This document shows, piece by piece, positions 1 to 8,100 of a stretch of 64,000 bases of DNA (position 1 is the first letter of the stretch; each line of letters begins with the position of its first letter). The notes under the pieces were generated by a model that did not search any database, was not told the origin of the DNA, and saw only the letters and a program-made list of their open reading frames with translations. The translations under genes and the position numbers were made by a program. The DNA comes from JASHVB01 sp963780805 (GTDB taxonomy: Bacteria > Pseudomonadota > Alphaproteobacteria > Acetobacterales > Acetobacteraceae). Location: positions 930,001-994,000 of the forward strand of contig CAWADP010000006.1 in the NCBI GenBank assembly GCA_963780805.1, in the 5' to 3' direction.

Positions 1-895
1 CCCACTGACGTTTATGCGCGTGCCCGCGAGCAACTGCTGTGCCACCTCGAAGTGGGCCTCGTTGAGCAGCTTTCGGAACGTCATGCCCTCTGATTGCAGG
101 CGACAATTCAGCGTTCGCGGATGCATTGTCAGGCAGCGTGCCACCTCGTACAAAGTGGCATCGCCGAACAAGACCCGGGATCGGAGGATCCGAACGACCT
201 GCTCCGTGGCGCTGGGTAAAGCAACGGCCCAATATTTGGCAACCAATGCTTCCAGAATCTCACGCTGGCGGGAATCGGCGCCGGGCACCGGCCGTTCGAG
301 CAACCCGGCTGAGAAGACGAGGGCCGACTGCTCGGCATCGAAGCGGACAGGGACGCGAAAAAAACTGCGATAGGGGTGAATATCGGCTGGCGGCCTGCGG
401 GACAACAGGTACTTCGCTCGGTAGCGATCCACACAGTTCCCGCATCATGTTGAATCCGACGGCGATGGCTCCGTCGCAGAAATGATCGATGCCCTCGGTT
501 CCCTGCTGGTGGATCGCGTAGCCGGCCGAGACCACGCTGCCGTGCACCACCAGGTAGGGCACCCCGCCTCGGACATAGCGGTGCTGGTTATCGACAAGGT
601 CCTGGACGGCACGGCCCCAGGTTCGTGCGTTCCTCATCAATCGACCGACGAGTCCCAGGCTTCGCGTGTCGCACCGCTGCCCGACCAGAAGGCCGAAGTG
701 CGCGCACCCTGTCCGCACCGCACCCGCCTGGAGCAGCTTGCCCGCTGCGGTGAAGGGGATCGAATTCTCCGGATCGTGGAGTACGCGAACGTCGAGCCCG
801 ACGCTGGCCGCAACCTCGGCGGCATCGGCCCCTAGCTCCCGCAGGAGCTGAGGCACTTCGGCAAGAGCTCCAACACGTTGCTGGCCTTCCGACAC
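1..895 (-). pseudogene. AraC-family transcriptional regulator, frameshifted and cut by window edge
   Basis: AraC/XylS-type DNA-binding regulator, read from a GTG at 893-895. The first ~180 residues resemble the AraC effector-binding domain (PF12625 family). Translation of about bases 230-1 gives the helix-turn-helix region, with VARCLTMHPRTLNCRL and EAHFEVAQQLL, still open at the left edge. The frame breaks at a run of seven A on the plus strand (357-363). With six A the protein reads straight from SQFF into RVPVRFDAEQ and on to the HTH. So this is either a one-base insertion or a base-calling error in a homopolymer. It lies divergent from the decarboxylase remnant and Rieske gene and may have regulated them. 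Family call is firm; integrity is uncertain. Confidence 0.75.
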
Positions 896-1107
896 GTTCG
901 GTCACGCCCCCCGAGCCACCGCCCAGCGATTGCTGGAACCGAGGCGAATCCGCACACCGAGAGCATAACAGTCGTCGCGCCTGTCGCAAAATCGCAAGCG
1001 GCAGTCGAGCTGCTGTGTCAAAAGCCTGGGCGGAGGGCGGACGTGCCTGCCAGTAACGCCAGCCGAAGCATAAACGCCGGGAGCGTGCTGTATGACCGGT
1101 TCCGTAA

Positions 1108-1356
1108 CGCATTTCGAGATCTGAACTCCTCAGCATCGCTCTTGATGCCTCCTACACCCACATGTACGCTCCCGGCACACGCCGTCACATCAAAGCCGCA
1201 CTGAAAGCCGGCGCGACCATGGAAGAGATCATGGAGGTGCTGAAGCTCTGCGTGGTCCAGGGCGTGCAAGCCTGCAATCTCGGCGTGCCGATCCTGGCCG
1301 AGGAACTGGAACACGTCGAGCAGGCGAACGACGCTGTTTCAACAGGGAGGGCATGA
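1108..1356 (+). pseudogene. Carboxymuconolactone decarboxylase-like C-terminal fragment
   Basis: The open frame after a TAA at 1105-1107 encodes ELLSIALDASYTHMYAPGTR and then a helix with EEIMEVLKLC and GVQACNLGVPIL. This is the second half of a carboxymuconolactone decarboxylase/AhpD-fold protein. The N-terminal half normally found ahead of ELLSIA is absent: the upstream bases have stops and no matching frame. The first ATG (1162) lies inside the conserved domain. The stop overlaps the Rieske start as ATGA, so the two were probably one operon. I read it as a truncated remnant; a short translated product from 1162 cannot be excluded. Confidence 0.6.
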
Positions 1357-1667
1357 CAGTGGTGGAGTTCATCGATGTGGCACCGCTGGACCAGGTCCCG
1401 CCGGGCACAGGCAATTGCTTCACAGTGGCCGGCAAAGACGTGGCAGTGTTCAATGTGGATGGGACCATCTATGCGATGGAGGACTCCTGTCTCCACAAGG
1501 GAGCGTCGCTGGGCACCGGCCAGCTCGACGGTAAGGTTGTCACCTGCCGGTCCCATGGTTGGCGCTACGACGTAACCACCGGCAGCACGATGAATGTACC
1601 CGGCTACGGAGTTGCTTCGTACCCCGCAAAAGTGGTCGAGGGGAAGATACTGATAGCCGTCGCATGA
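1353..1667 (+). CDS. Rieske [2Fe-2S] ferredoxin
   Basis: Small soluble Rieske-type electron carrier of 104 residues. The cluster ligands are visible as C-L-H at about residues 47-49 and C-R-S-H at about 66-69, giving the family pattern CxH...CxxH. The fold is the single-domain type that serves as ferredoxin for ring-hydroxylating or other oxygenases. The ATG overlaps the stop of the decarboxylase fragment by four bases, implying translational coupling. The next gene codes for a membrane protein, so this may be part of a small oxidoreductive pathway for an aromatic or lactone substrate. The partner oxygenase is not in the window. Confidence 0.85.
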   Translation: MTVVEFIDVAPLDQVPPGTGNCFTVAGKDVAVFNVDGTIYAMEDSCLHKGASLGTGQLDGKVVTCRSHGWRYDVTTGSTMNVPGYGVASYPAKVVEGKILIAVA

Positions 1668-1721
1668 ACTGCGCGCTTCGCAAGCCGTAGTGTCGCGGCG
1701 TGGACAGATAGGGGCGGTGAA

Positions 1722-2279
1722 ATGACTGAATTGGCCGCGCCAAATCAACGTTGGCGCAAACTGACAGCAGAGGGTCTCCACGAGTTCAGGCGATTTCTGT
1801 TGATGTTCCTCTATCTCTGGGCGGTCTTTGGCCTGTTTGTGCTCAATCAGAACGTTGCTCTGGCGAGGCAGAACATCAGCTATTCCGCGCAAGGGTTTGC
1901 GATCATAAACGCCTTTGTCCTGGCGAAGGTCATGCTGGTGGCCGAAGATCTTAAGCTGGGGCATCGATTCAAGGACAGATCGCTGATCTACCCGGTGCTC
2001 CATAAAGCTTGGGTCTTTGCTATCTTGTTCATCGTGTTTCATATTCTGGAAGAGATGCTCGTTGGCATCATGGGCGGCAAGACTGCCGTCGAAAGCTTCC
2101 CCCAGATCGGCGGCGGAACCTTGAGGGGCGTGCTGTGCGTCTGGGCAATCATATTCGTCTCATTACTCCCGTTCTTCGCGATCAGGGAAATCGGCCGGGT
2201 GATCGGGGAAAAGGAGCTGTGGAGTCTGATGTTCCGCCGCGGAACGAAAGTCTTCACACTTCGGTCGACACCACCTTGA
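1722..2279 (+). CDS. Four-helix membrane protein of unknown function
   Basis: 185 residues with four hydrophobic segments at about residues 24-44, 58-76, 92-118 and 134-156. The third contains the acidic stretch HILEEMLVG. The start at 1722 follows a purine-rich GGGGCGG. It is 54 bp downstream of the Rieske gene on the same strand and probably co-transcribed. I do not recognise a named family. The basic C-terminal tail (FRRGTKVF) is probably cytoplasmic. Confidence 0.6.
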   Translation: MTELAAPNQRWRKLTAEGLHEFRRFLLMFLYLWAVFGLFVLNQNVALARQNISYSAQGFAIINAFVLAKVMLVAEDLKLGHRFKDRSLIYPVLHKAWVFAILFIVFHILEEMLVGIMGGKTAVESFPQIGGGTLRGVLCVWAIIFVSLLPFFAIREIGRVIGEKELWSLMFRRGTKVFTLRSTPP

Positions 2280-2738
2280 TACCGCACCGTCGCTCGGTTC
2301 GGTGCGACATGATGCGCGGCCGGCCGGCCATGCGGGGTTGTGACGGCGCCTGTGCGTGCAACCGCTCATTCGGCGCGCAGGCAGCAGTGTCGAACGGCAC
2401 CGCTACCCCGGTGGATGCAATTTTCGCGGGGTTGAAATTCGCAGCAAGTGTCGCGCGCCAAAGCCCGCTCTCACTCATCGTGCGCGATCAGCATAGCGCT
2501 GAGCTTGGTAGCGCCACAGGTCATGATGTGGCCATCAGCGGATCGACTGCATTGGACCGCCAATCCAAGCTGGGTGGGCGCCTGATATAGGCACACAGCA
2601 GCCGGCGCCGCGCTGCGATGAACGTCCGGTTCTGGGATCACCCGACGAGTGGTCTGGTGGTCAGGTCGGGTCGGTACCTGTCGAACGGCTCGGGCGGCGG
2701 GAACGGTAGCTTACCACTCCAGCTTGCTCCAAAGCTAC
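2280..2738. other. Non-coding spacer left of the duplicated segment
   Basis: No open frame here has convincing coding character on either strand. The spacer separates the membrane-protein gene from the left copy of the ~417-bp direct repeat and shows no clear terminator or RNA gene. Confidence 0.4.
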
Positions 2739-3155
2739 CATTCCGCTCCCGGCCAGGTCCGGGCGCAGGGCCGGCAGCGTGGGACGTCTGCCCTGTTGGA
2801 ACCGGCCGTCCCGCGCCCGCCCGCCGCGATGGATGGCGGGCCGGGATCAGGTCGGCCGCCGGAGGCGCGTCCGGGCATGTATCTGACGCCTTTACGTTAT
2901 TATAATTGACAAACTCCCGCCGCCTGTGGTAGACGCTTCGCCGCAATGCAAACACGGCACACAGCCTTGACCGAAGCCCACTCCCCCGATGCAGATCGGG
3001 CTGGCCCCGACGCGTCCGCGGATTTACCCGACTGGCTCGGCCATATCCTCGCCCTGCTCCTTCTCTTGGCGCGGAAATGGGCGCTCGCCACCGGCCGCCG
3101 CGGCTCTCGGTCTCAGGCGCTGCCGTCATGGTACTACGAACGGCCGGATCTGCCG
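2739..3155 (+). repeat. Left copy of ~417-bp direct repeat flanking the ATPase/TPR module
   Basis: This segment aligns with 6513-6930 with about 16 substitutions by my count (roughly 96% identity). It contains the same promoter and the same first ~70 codons as the gene at 6721, then diverges abruptly after the codons for PDLP. The right copy continues into an intact gene and the left copy does not, so this is a duplicated 5' end rather than a second gene. Confidence 0.85.
2906..2935 (+). promoter_or_regulatory. Predicted sigma-70 promoter (left copy)
   Basis: TTGACA at 2906-2911, an 18-bp spacer and TAGACG at 2930-2935, preceded by an A+T-rich TTATTATAA unusual for this DNA. The translation start of the truncated gene copy follows at 2946, giving a very short leader. 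The same arrangement is preserved in the right repeat. Confidence 0.45.
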
Positions 3156-3248
3156 CTGGGCCAGATTGCTCCGGTTGACGCGCACCATGCGCGACCGTCT
3201 CCAGACTGGCGGGACCGGCAGATAGCTCTCTTGGACAGGCCGGTCTAA
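2946..3248 (+). pseudogene. Truncated 5' copy of the gene at 6721
   Basis: The first ~70 residues (MQTRHTALTEAHSPDADR onward, including the hydrophobic stretch LGHILALLLLLARKW and SWYYERPDLP) are nearly identical to the product at 6721-7407. The last ~30 residues are unrelated and end at 3248. The truncation point coincides with the end of the direct repeat, so the copy was broken when the ATPase/TPR module arrived or when the segment was duplicated. A 100-residue product is still encoded, but I see no reason to think it functions. Confidence 0.6.
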
Positions 3249-3281
3249 GCTACGCAAGCAGCCCACCCGGATTGCGAGTTC

Positions 3282-4615
3282 ATGCCCGACTATCAGCCGC
3301 CACGTGACATTCTTGAAGTGCTCCAGCGCATCGAGTTCGAGGAAGCCCTCGAACCGACCGACCCTCGTCGTGTTGACACCCGTGAGGCGCGGGGCAGCCA
3401 GAAGACCCTGGACCGGCTGGCACGCAAGCTTGGCTTGCTGATGGAAGTCGGGACGCTTCCTTCCGCTCACGCAGAAGCACATCCTGTTCTTTGGGCATGT
3501 CGGTACCGGCAAGACCACGGAATTGAAATTCTATGCGGCGGAGCTCAGGGGCACCAAACATTTCTTGCCCGTCGAGGTCGACGTCCCTGGCGTGCTGGAC
3601 CGGAACAATCTTCAGTACGCCGACCTGTTGATGGCGATGGCGCATGCCCTTCTGCAAGCCCTGAAGCAGGAAGGCATCGCACTGCCCAAGGACGGCATCA
3701 AAGAGCTCGAGACCTGGTTCGCAGAGAAGGTCGCCACGCGCGGAGAACTCGAAGAATTCACGGCCGAGGTCAAGGCCGGCGGCGAGGTTTCCGCCGGCGT
3801 CCCACTGCTCGCCAAGCTGTTCACGAATTTCAGCTCGGCTTTCAAGGCGAACGCGACCTACAAGGAGGAGTTGCGCCAAGTCATCCGCAACACATTCACG
3901 CAACTGGCCGAGGCATTCAATCGGCTCATCCGCAGTGCCGAAAAAGCACTCGAAAGAAAGAGCAAATCGCCGGTGCGCGTGCTGTTCGTGATCGACGGCA
4001 CCGACAAGCTGCGCGCAGAAGACCGGCGGCGCCTCTTCGTCGAGGACACCGAGCTGCTTCTGGCCGTCGACACCCTCGCCATCTACACGGCGCCGATCGC
4101 CCTGAAATACGAAGACGCCCTGGTCGGCCGGCTCGATGCCGACCTCGTGCTGCCGATGGTCAAGCTGCAGGATGCGTACGGTGCACGTTGCGAGCCCGGA
4201 TGGCGGGCAATGCGCGAAATTCTTCTCAGGCGTGCCGATCGGTCACTTGTTCGACAGCGAACAGGACATAGAGCGTTTGATAGAAAACAGTGGCGGCCAT
4301 CCGCGCGAGATGCTGCGCCTGCTGCAGCTTTGTTGCGAGTTCGCGGAAGCGCGGATCGACGCGCAGGTCGTGGGGCAGTCCGTCGCCCAGCTCGCAAGCG
4401 AGTATCGGCGTCTTCTCCAGCCGGACGACTACAAACTGCTGGTCCAGATCGACCGCAATCCGCTGGATATCGGGAACGACGAAGCGATCCGTCGCCTGCT
4501 TTATAGCCTCGCTCTGCTGGAGTACAACGATGGCACCTGGCGGCGCAGCCATCCGGTGATACGGACCCTCGAAGGCTATCGGCGCGCGGACGCTGCCGTG
4601 GTGGCGGAAACGTGA
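3282..4615 (+). pseudogene. P-loop (STAND/AAA-like) ATPase, two frameshifts
   Basis: First gene of a two-gene module. Joining three frames gives ~443 residues: an N-terminal helical region, Walker A GHVGTGKT (bases about 3495-3520), Walker B LFVIDGTDKL (about 3987-4016), then SGGHPREMLRLLQLC and a winged-helix-like end (LLVQIDRNPLDIG...RRSHPVIR). This arrangement is typical of STAND-type signalling NTPases. Single-base shifts occur near 3440 (before SGRFLPLTQKHILFF) and near 4240 (between LLRRADRS and LFDSEQDIERL). Both are +1, so they may be sequencing errors rather than decay. The stop overlaps the GTG of the TPR gene, so the pair is translationally coupled. Substrate or trigger is unknown; a role in signalling or phage defence is inference. 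Confidence 0.65.
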
Positions 4616-6393
4616 CCGAAGCGAGCCGAGCGGAGTTCGCCGACGCCGTGCAGGACGCGGGTGCCGCCTTGCCGCCTGGCTGCCAGCAGGGCTTCGCGCG
4701 CCTCGCCAAGCTGATCCGGGCGCGTCCGCACAAATTCCAGTTGCTGATCATGGATTGCCGTGACGAAACGCTGCGCGATCGGCTGATCGCGAACCTGGAC
4801 GAATTGCTGCAAGTTTCCGGCGGCCGCACGACACGACTGCGCTTGAGCGCCAAGGACCATCCGACTTTCGCCGCCGTCGAGCGGGCGCTGACGCAACTCG
4901 CCGAAACGAACGTTGCGATCCATGTGACAGGCGGTCCGGCCTGGTTCGACACAAAAAGGTGGGGAGCCTTCAACATCAGGCGCGACGCCGTCGCGCATGA
5001 GGTCCGGACAAGCCTGCTCTTATGGCTCGACGAGGACAGCATCGCGGATCTGGCCAGGGTCGCGATCGATCTCTGGGCCTGGCGCACCTCCGTCATCACG
5101 TTCACGACGGCGCCGCAACGGCTGACCATGCGCGAACCCGACATCAGGGCCATCGACGACCGCACGCGGGACGAACGCGCAACGCGAATCGAATTCCTGC
5201 ACCAGACCCTGCTGGAGCCTGACATCCCCGAGGACATGCGGCTCGGGTTTGCTCTCGAGATGGGCGATCTCGCCGCCAGCCTCGGCCGGGTCGCCGAAGC
5301 GGAATCGGCATACCGGGCGGCGGTCGCGGCAGCGACGGACGAACGCTCCCGCGCGGTGACGATGGGCCGGATCGCCGACATCCTGCAGGCCCGCGGCGCG
5401 CTCGACGAGGCCCTGCGCATCCGCCGCGAGGAGGAGCTGCCGGTCTATGAGCGCCTCGGCGACGTGCGCTCCCGCGCGGTGACGATGGGCAAGATCGCCG
5501 ACATCCTGCAGGCCCGCGGCGCGCTCGACGAGGCCCTGCGCATCCGCCGCGAGGAGCAGTTGCCGGTCTATGAGCGCCTCGGCGACGTGCGCGAGCGCGC
5601 GGTGACGATGGGCCGGATCGCCGACATCCTGCAGGCCCGCGGCGCGCTCGACGAGGCCCTGCGCATCCGCCGCGAGGAGGAGCTGCCGGTCTATGAGCGC
5701 CTCGGCGACGTGCGCTCGCGCGCGGTGACGATGGGCCGGATCGCCGACATCCTGCAGGCCCGCGGCGCGCTCGACGAGGCCCTGCGCATCCGCCGCGAGG
5801 AGGAGCTGCCGGTCTATGAGCGCCTCGGCGACGTGCGCTCCCGCGCGGTGACGATGGGCAAGATCGCCGACATCCTGCAGGCCCGCGGCGCGCTCGACGA
5901 GGCCCTGCGCATCCGCCGCGAGGAGGAGCTGCCGGTCTATGAGCGCCTCGGCGACGTGCGCGAGCGCGCGGTGACGATGGGCAAGATCGCCGACATCCTG
6001 CAGGCCCGCGGCGCGCTCGACGAGGCCCTGCGCATCCGCCGCGAGGAGGAGTTGCCGGTCTATGAGCGCCTCGGCGACGTGCGCTCCCGCGCGGTGACTC
6101 TGCATAAGATCGCGGAAGCACTGATTGCAGCAGGGGGGCTGGACGACGCGCGGGCGCCGGAGATTCACGCCGCGGCCGCGGAAGCATTCGCGATCGCGCG
6201 CCGGCTAAAGATCCCTGAGGGCGTCGCCTATACTGGGACGATGCTGGCACAGATTCTCGGGAGGACTGGCCGGATCGATGAGGCTCTCCCCATCCTCGAC
6301 GAGGCAGAGGCAGGCTTTGCGACACTCGGTGATGCCGCGGGCCTTGAGCACGTGAAACAGATCCGCGGAACGCTGAGCGAATCGGCCGGATAG
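4612..6393 (+). CDS. TPR-repeat protein paired with the P-loop ATPase
   Basis: 593 residues from a GTG at 4612 that overlaps the ATPase stop. Residues ~1-190 form an unnamed globular domain ending in LARVAIDLWAWRTSVITF. I associate such domains with TPR proteins that sit next to P-loop ATPases. Residues ~248-495 consist of six almost identical 41-residue units, each with IADILQARGALDEALRIRRE and LPVYERLGDVR, followed by two or three diverged TPRs. TPR arrays bind proteins or peptides. The division into ATPase plus TPR sensor resembles an NLR-type protein split over two genes. No transmembrane or enzymatic motif is visible. Confidence 0.7.
   Translation: MTEASRAEFADAVQDAGAALPPGCQQGFARLAKLIRARPHKFQLLIMDCRDETLRDRLIANLDELLQVSGGRTTRLRLSAKDHPTFAAVERALTQLAETNVAIHVTGGPAWFDTKRWGAFNIRRDAVAHEVRTSLLLWLDEDSIADLARVAIDLWAWRTSVITFTTAPQRLTMREPDIRAIDDRTRDERATRIEFLHQTLLEPDIPEDMRLGFALEMGDLAASLGRVAEAESAYRAAVAAATDERSRAVTMGRIADILQARGALDEALRIRREEELPVYERLGDVRSRAVTMGKIADILQARGALDEALRIRREEQLPVYERLGDVRERAVTMGRIADILQARGALDEALRIRREEELPVYERLGDVRSRAVTMGRIADILQARGALDEALRIRREEELPVYERLGDVRSRAVTMGKIADILQARGALDEALRIRREEELPVYERLGDVRERAVTMGKIADILQARGALDEALRIRREEELPVYERLGDVRSRAVTLHKIAEALIAAGGLDDARAPEIHAAAAEAFAIARRLKIPEGVAYTGTMLAQILGRTGRIDEALPILDEAEAGFATLGDAAGLEHVKQIRGTLSESAG
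5356..6093 (+). repeat. Six tandem 123-bp units encoding TPRs
   Basis: Units start at 5356, 5479, 5602, 5725, 5848 and 5971, exactly 123 bp (41 codons) apart. They differ at only a few bases: GGCCGG/GGCAAG after ATG, CTCCCG/CGAGCG/CTCGCG at the joint, GAG/CAG once. From 6094 the sequence diverges. Third-codon positions are as conserved as first and second positions, so the array is a recent amplification and its copy number is likely to vary between strains. Confidence 0.95.
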
Positions 6394-6512
6394 GCGTTCC
6401 ATCCGATTCCAGTCACGGCGCTGACGCTGGGGAACGTCCGCCTCGGGGCGGTAGCCGCCGATGGGTCCGCTGCGCGGAGCGTCCGCTTCCCGGCCGGCTT
6501 GCCCAGAACCCG

Positions 6513-6930
6513 CCATTCCGCCATCGGCCAGGTCCGGGCGCAGGTCCGGCGGCGTGGGATGTCTGCCATGTTGGAACCGGCCGTCCCGCGCCCGCCCGCC
6601 GCGATGGATGGCGGGTCGGGATCAGGTCGGCCGTCGGAGGCGCGTCCAGGCATATATCTGACGCCTTTACGTTATTATAATTGACAAACTCCCGCCGCCT
6701 GTGGTAGACGCTACGCCGCAATGCAAACACGGCACACAGCCTTGACCGAAGCCCACTCCCCCGATGCAGATCGGGCTGGCCCCGACGCGTCCGCGGATTT
6801 GCCCGACTGGCTTGGCCATATCCTCGCCCTGCTCCTTCTCTTGGCGCGGAAATGGGCGCTCGCCACCGGCCGCCGCGGCTCTCGGTCTCAGGCGCTGCCG
6901 TCATGGTACTACGAGCGGCCCGATCTGCCG
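6513..6930 (+). repeat. Right copy of ~417-bp direct repeat
   Basis: Matches 2739-3155 with about 16 differences. It covers upstream DNA, the promoter and the first ~70 codons of the intact gene at 6721. Together the two copies bracket the ATPase/TPR module in direct orientation. Confidence 0.85.
6681..6710 (+). promoter_or_regulatory. Predicted sigma-70 promoter of the gene at 6721
   Basis: TTGACA at 6681-6686, an 18-bp spacer and TAGACG at 6705-6710, with the ATG at 6721. Identical in layout to the left copy at 2906-2935. Confidence 0.45.
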
Positions 6931-7407
6931 TTCGGCTCGACGCAGGCCCTCGCCGCGTCGGTGCGTGGCGCGTTCGGCAATGCGATCGCCTGGATGTGCC
7001 TCCGCCGCGGCATCGGCCCGGGGCACCAGGACTGGCCGGAGCTATCCCGCGCCATCGTGGCGTTCGGCGGCAGCGTGCAAGGGTTCCGCCCCGGCCTCCC
7101 GGCGTGTGGACTGCAATGGTGGGAAAACCCCGAGATCATCCCCGGCATGACCGGCATGCCCACCGCGACCCCGGCCGCCACCGCAATGGCATCGGTGTTG
7201 TCGAGGCAGGCGGTCACGGACACGCCACCCGAACGCCACGTTGTGCCGCCTGCCGCAGCCGAGCCTGCCGTGTCGCCGGCGCCCTGTCGGCCGCGCTTTG
7301 CGCGCGTCGCCGCAGGTCCGCCGACCGGGCCACCTCGCGGCTGGGACTCCCGATTCTGTGACGCCTGCACGACCGGGGCCAGCGCATGGCCGGCCCCGCT
7401 GTCCTGA
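6721..7407 (+). CDS. Hypothetical protein, probably lineage-specific
   Basis: 228 residues of unknown function. The N-terminal 30 are charged, followed by a hydrophobic stretch (residues ~31-45) and the motif SWYYERPDLP. A compact central part contains FGNAIAWMCLRRGIGPGH and CGLQWWENPEIIPGM, and the C-terminal third is Pro/Ala-rich and probably disordered. A promoter lies 11 bp upstream of the ATG. Its 5' end is duplicated at 2946. I do not recognise a family; the Trp- and Cys-containing core suggests a real protein. Confidence 0.6.
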   Translation: MQTRHTALTEAHSPDADRAGPDASADLPDWLGHILALLLLLARKWALATGRRGSRSQALPSWYYERPDLPFGSTQALAASVRGAFGNAIAWMCLRRGIGPGHQDWPELSRAIVAFGGSVQGFRPGLPACGLQWWENPEIIPGMTGMPTATPAATAMASVLSRQAVTDTPPERHVVPPAAAEPAVSPAPCRPRFARVAAGPPTGPPRGWDSRFCDACTTGASAWPAPLS

Positions 7408-7780
7408 TTCGTGCCACCGCCATGCCGCGGCGCCGCACCCCTGCGGAGCAAGCAAAAGCCTCCCCCACCGCCGCTGCGGCATGTGGCAGCGCTAGCAGCA
7501 GATCAGCAGCGGATGGACGCAGATGGGTCATGGGCATGCCGCGGCAGCGCGGTTGCGCATGCCTGGCGGTCAAGCGACATCCAAATCCGGGCCGCCCAGG
7601 TCGCGACGATCAGCCGGGGCCCCGGCCGTGCATGCCCGCCGCCGGACTATCCGCGTTCATCTGCGTCCATCGGTGTTCATCTGCGTTTCAACTCTTTCTT
7701 TGCTGCCGCGCCAACCCCACCGCCGCCCGGCAGGGCTCCATGTCCGGCGGCGCCGCGGCAGCGTTGTCCGCACCACGCGT

Positions 7781-7816
7781 GTCTCATGCAAAACGAACTG
7801 AGACATCCGTGAGACG
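7781..7816 (+). repeat. Interspersed ~36-nt GTCTCA/GAGAC motif, copy 1
   Basis: Begins GTCTCATGCAAAACGAAC and ends CCGTGAGACG. The consensus over four copies is GTCTCA-N3-GAAACGAA-N-CGAGAC followed by CCGTGAGAC, with partly palindromic outer blocks. Confidence 0.6.
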
Positions 7817-7864
7817 CGCCGCGGCCCATCTCCGCGCCATATCCGGCGTCATCGGCGCAGGACC

Positions 7865-7900
7865 GTCTCATAGGAAACGAACCGAGACACCGGTGAGACT
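7865..7900 (+). repeat. Interspersed ~36-nt GTCTCA/GAGAC motif, copy 2
   Basis: Begins GTCTCATAGGAAACGAAC and ends CGGTGAGACT; about 29 of 36 positions match copy 1. Same orientation, 84 bp downstream. Confidence 0.6.
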
Positions 7901-8100
7901 CGTCGTGTGCGATCCCGATCTGAACGCCTCACCCGCTCTGCCAACGCCCGTTGGGTCGGCCGCCTGGCGTCGGAAGCCGGACATTCAAACTGAGACACTA
8001 CCGAGGCGGATGGAGTCTTCAGACAAAGCGAGGGGTTGTCCCACCGCATCCCCTCGCTTCATCTTCACCGAGCCTTCGCCCGCACACCACGGAGCCCGAA

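Larger units (their letters stand above)
7408..8100. other. Repeat-rich non-coding region upstream of nadC
   Basis: No credible gene. It holds an imperfect inverted repeat built on GGATGGACGCAGATG (about 7511-7526) and CATCTGCGTCCATC (about 7668-7683), and two copies of a ~36-nt GTCTCA...GAGAC motif. A related GAGACACTACCGA occurs at about 7993 and again near 33279. Confidence 0.6.

Noticed and set aside
5356..6093. Tandem repeats as a CRISPR array
   Set aside because: Units are contiguous, 123 bp, in frame and encode TPRs; there are no unique spacers.
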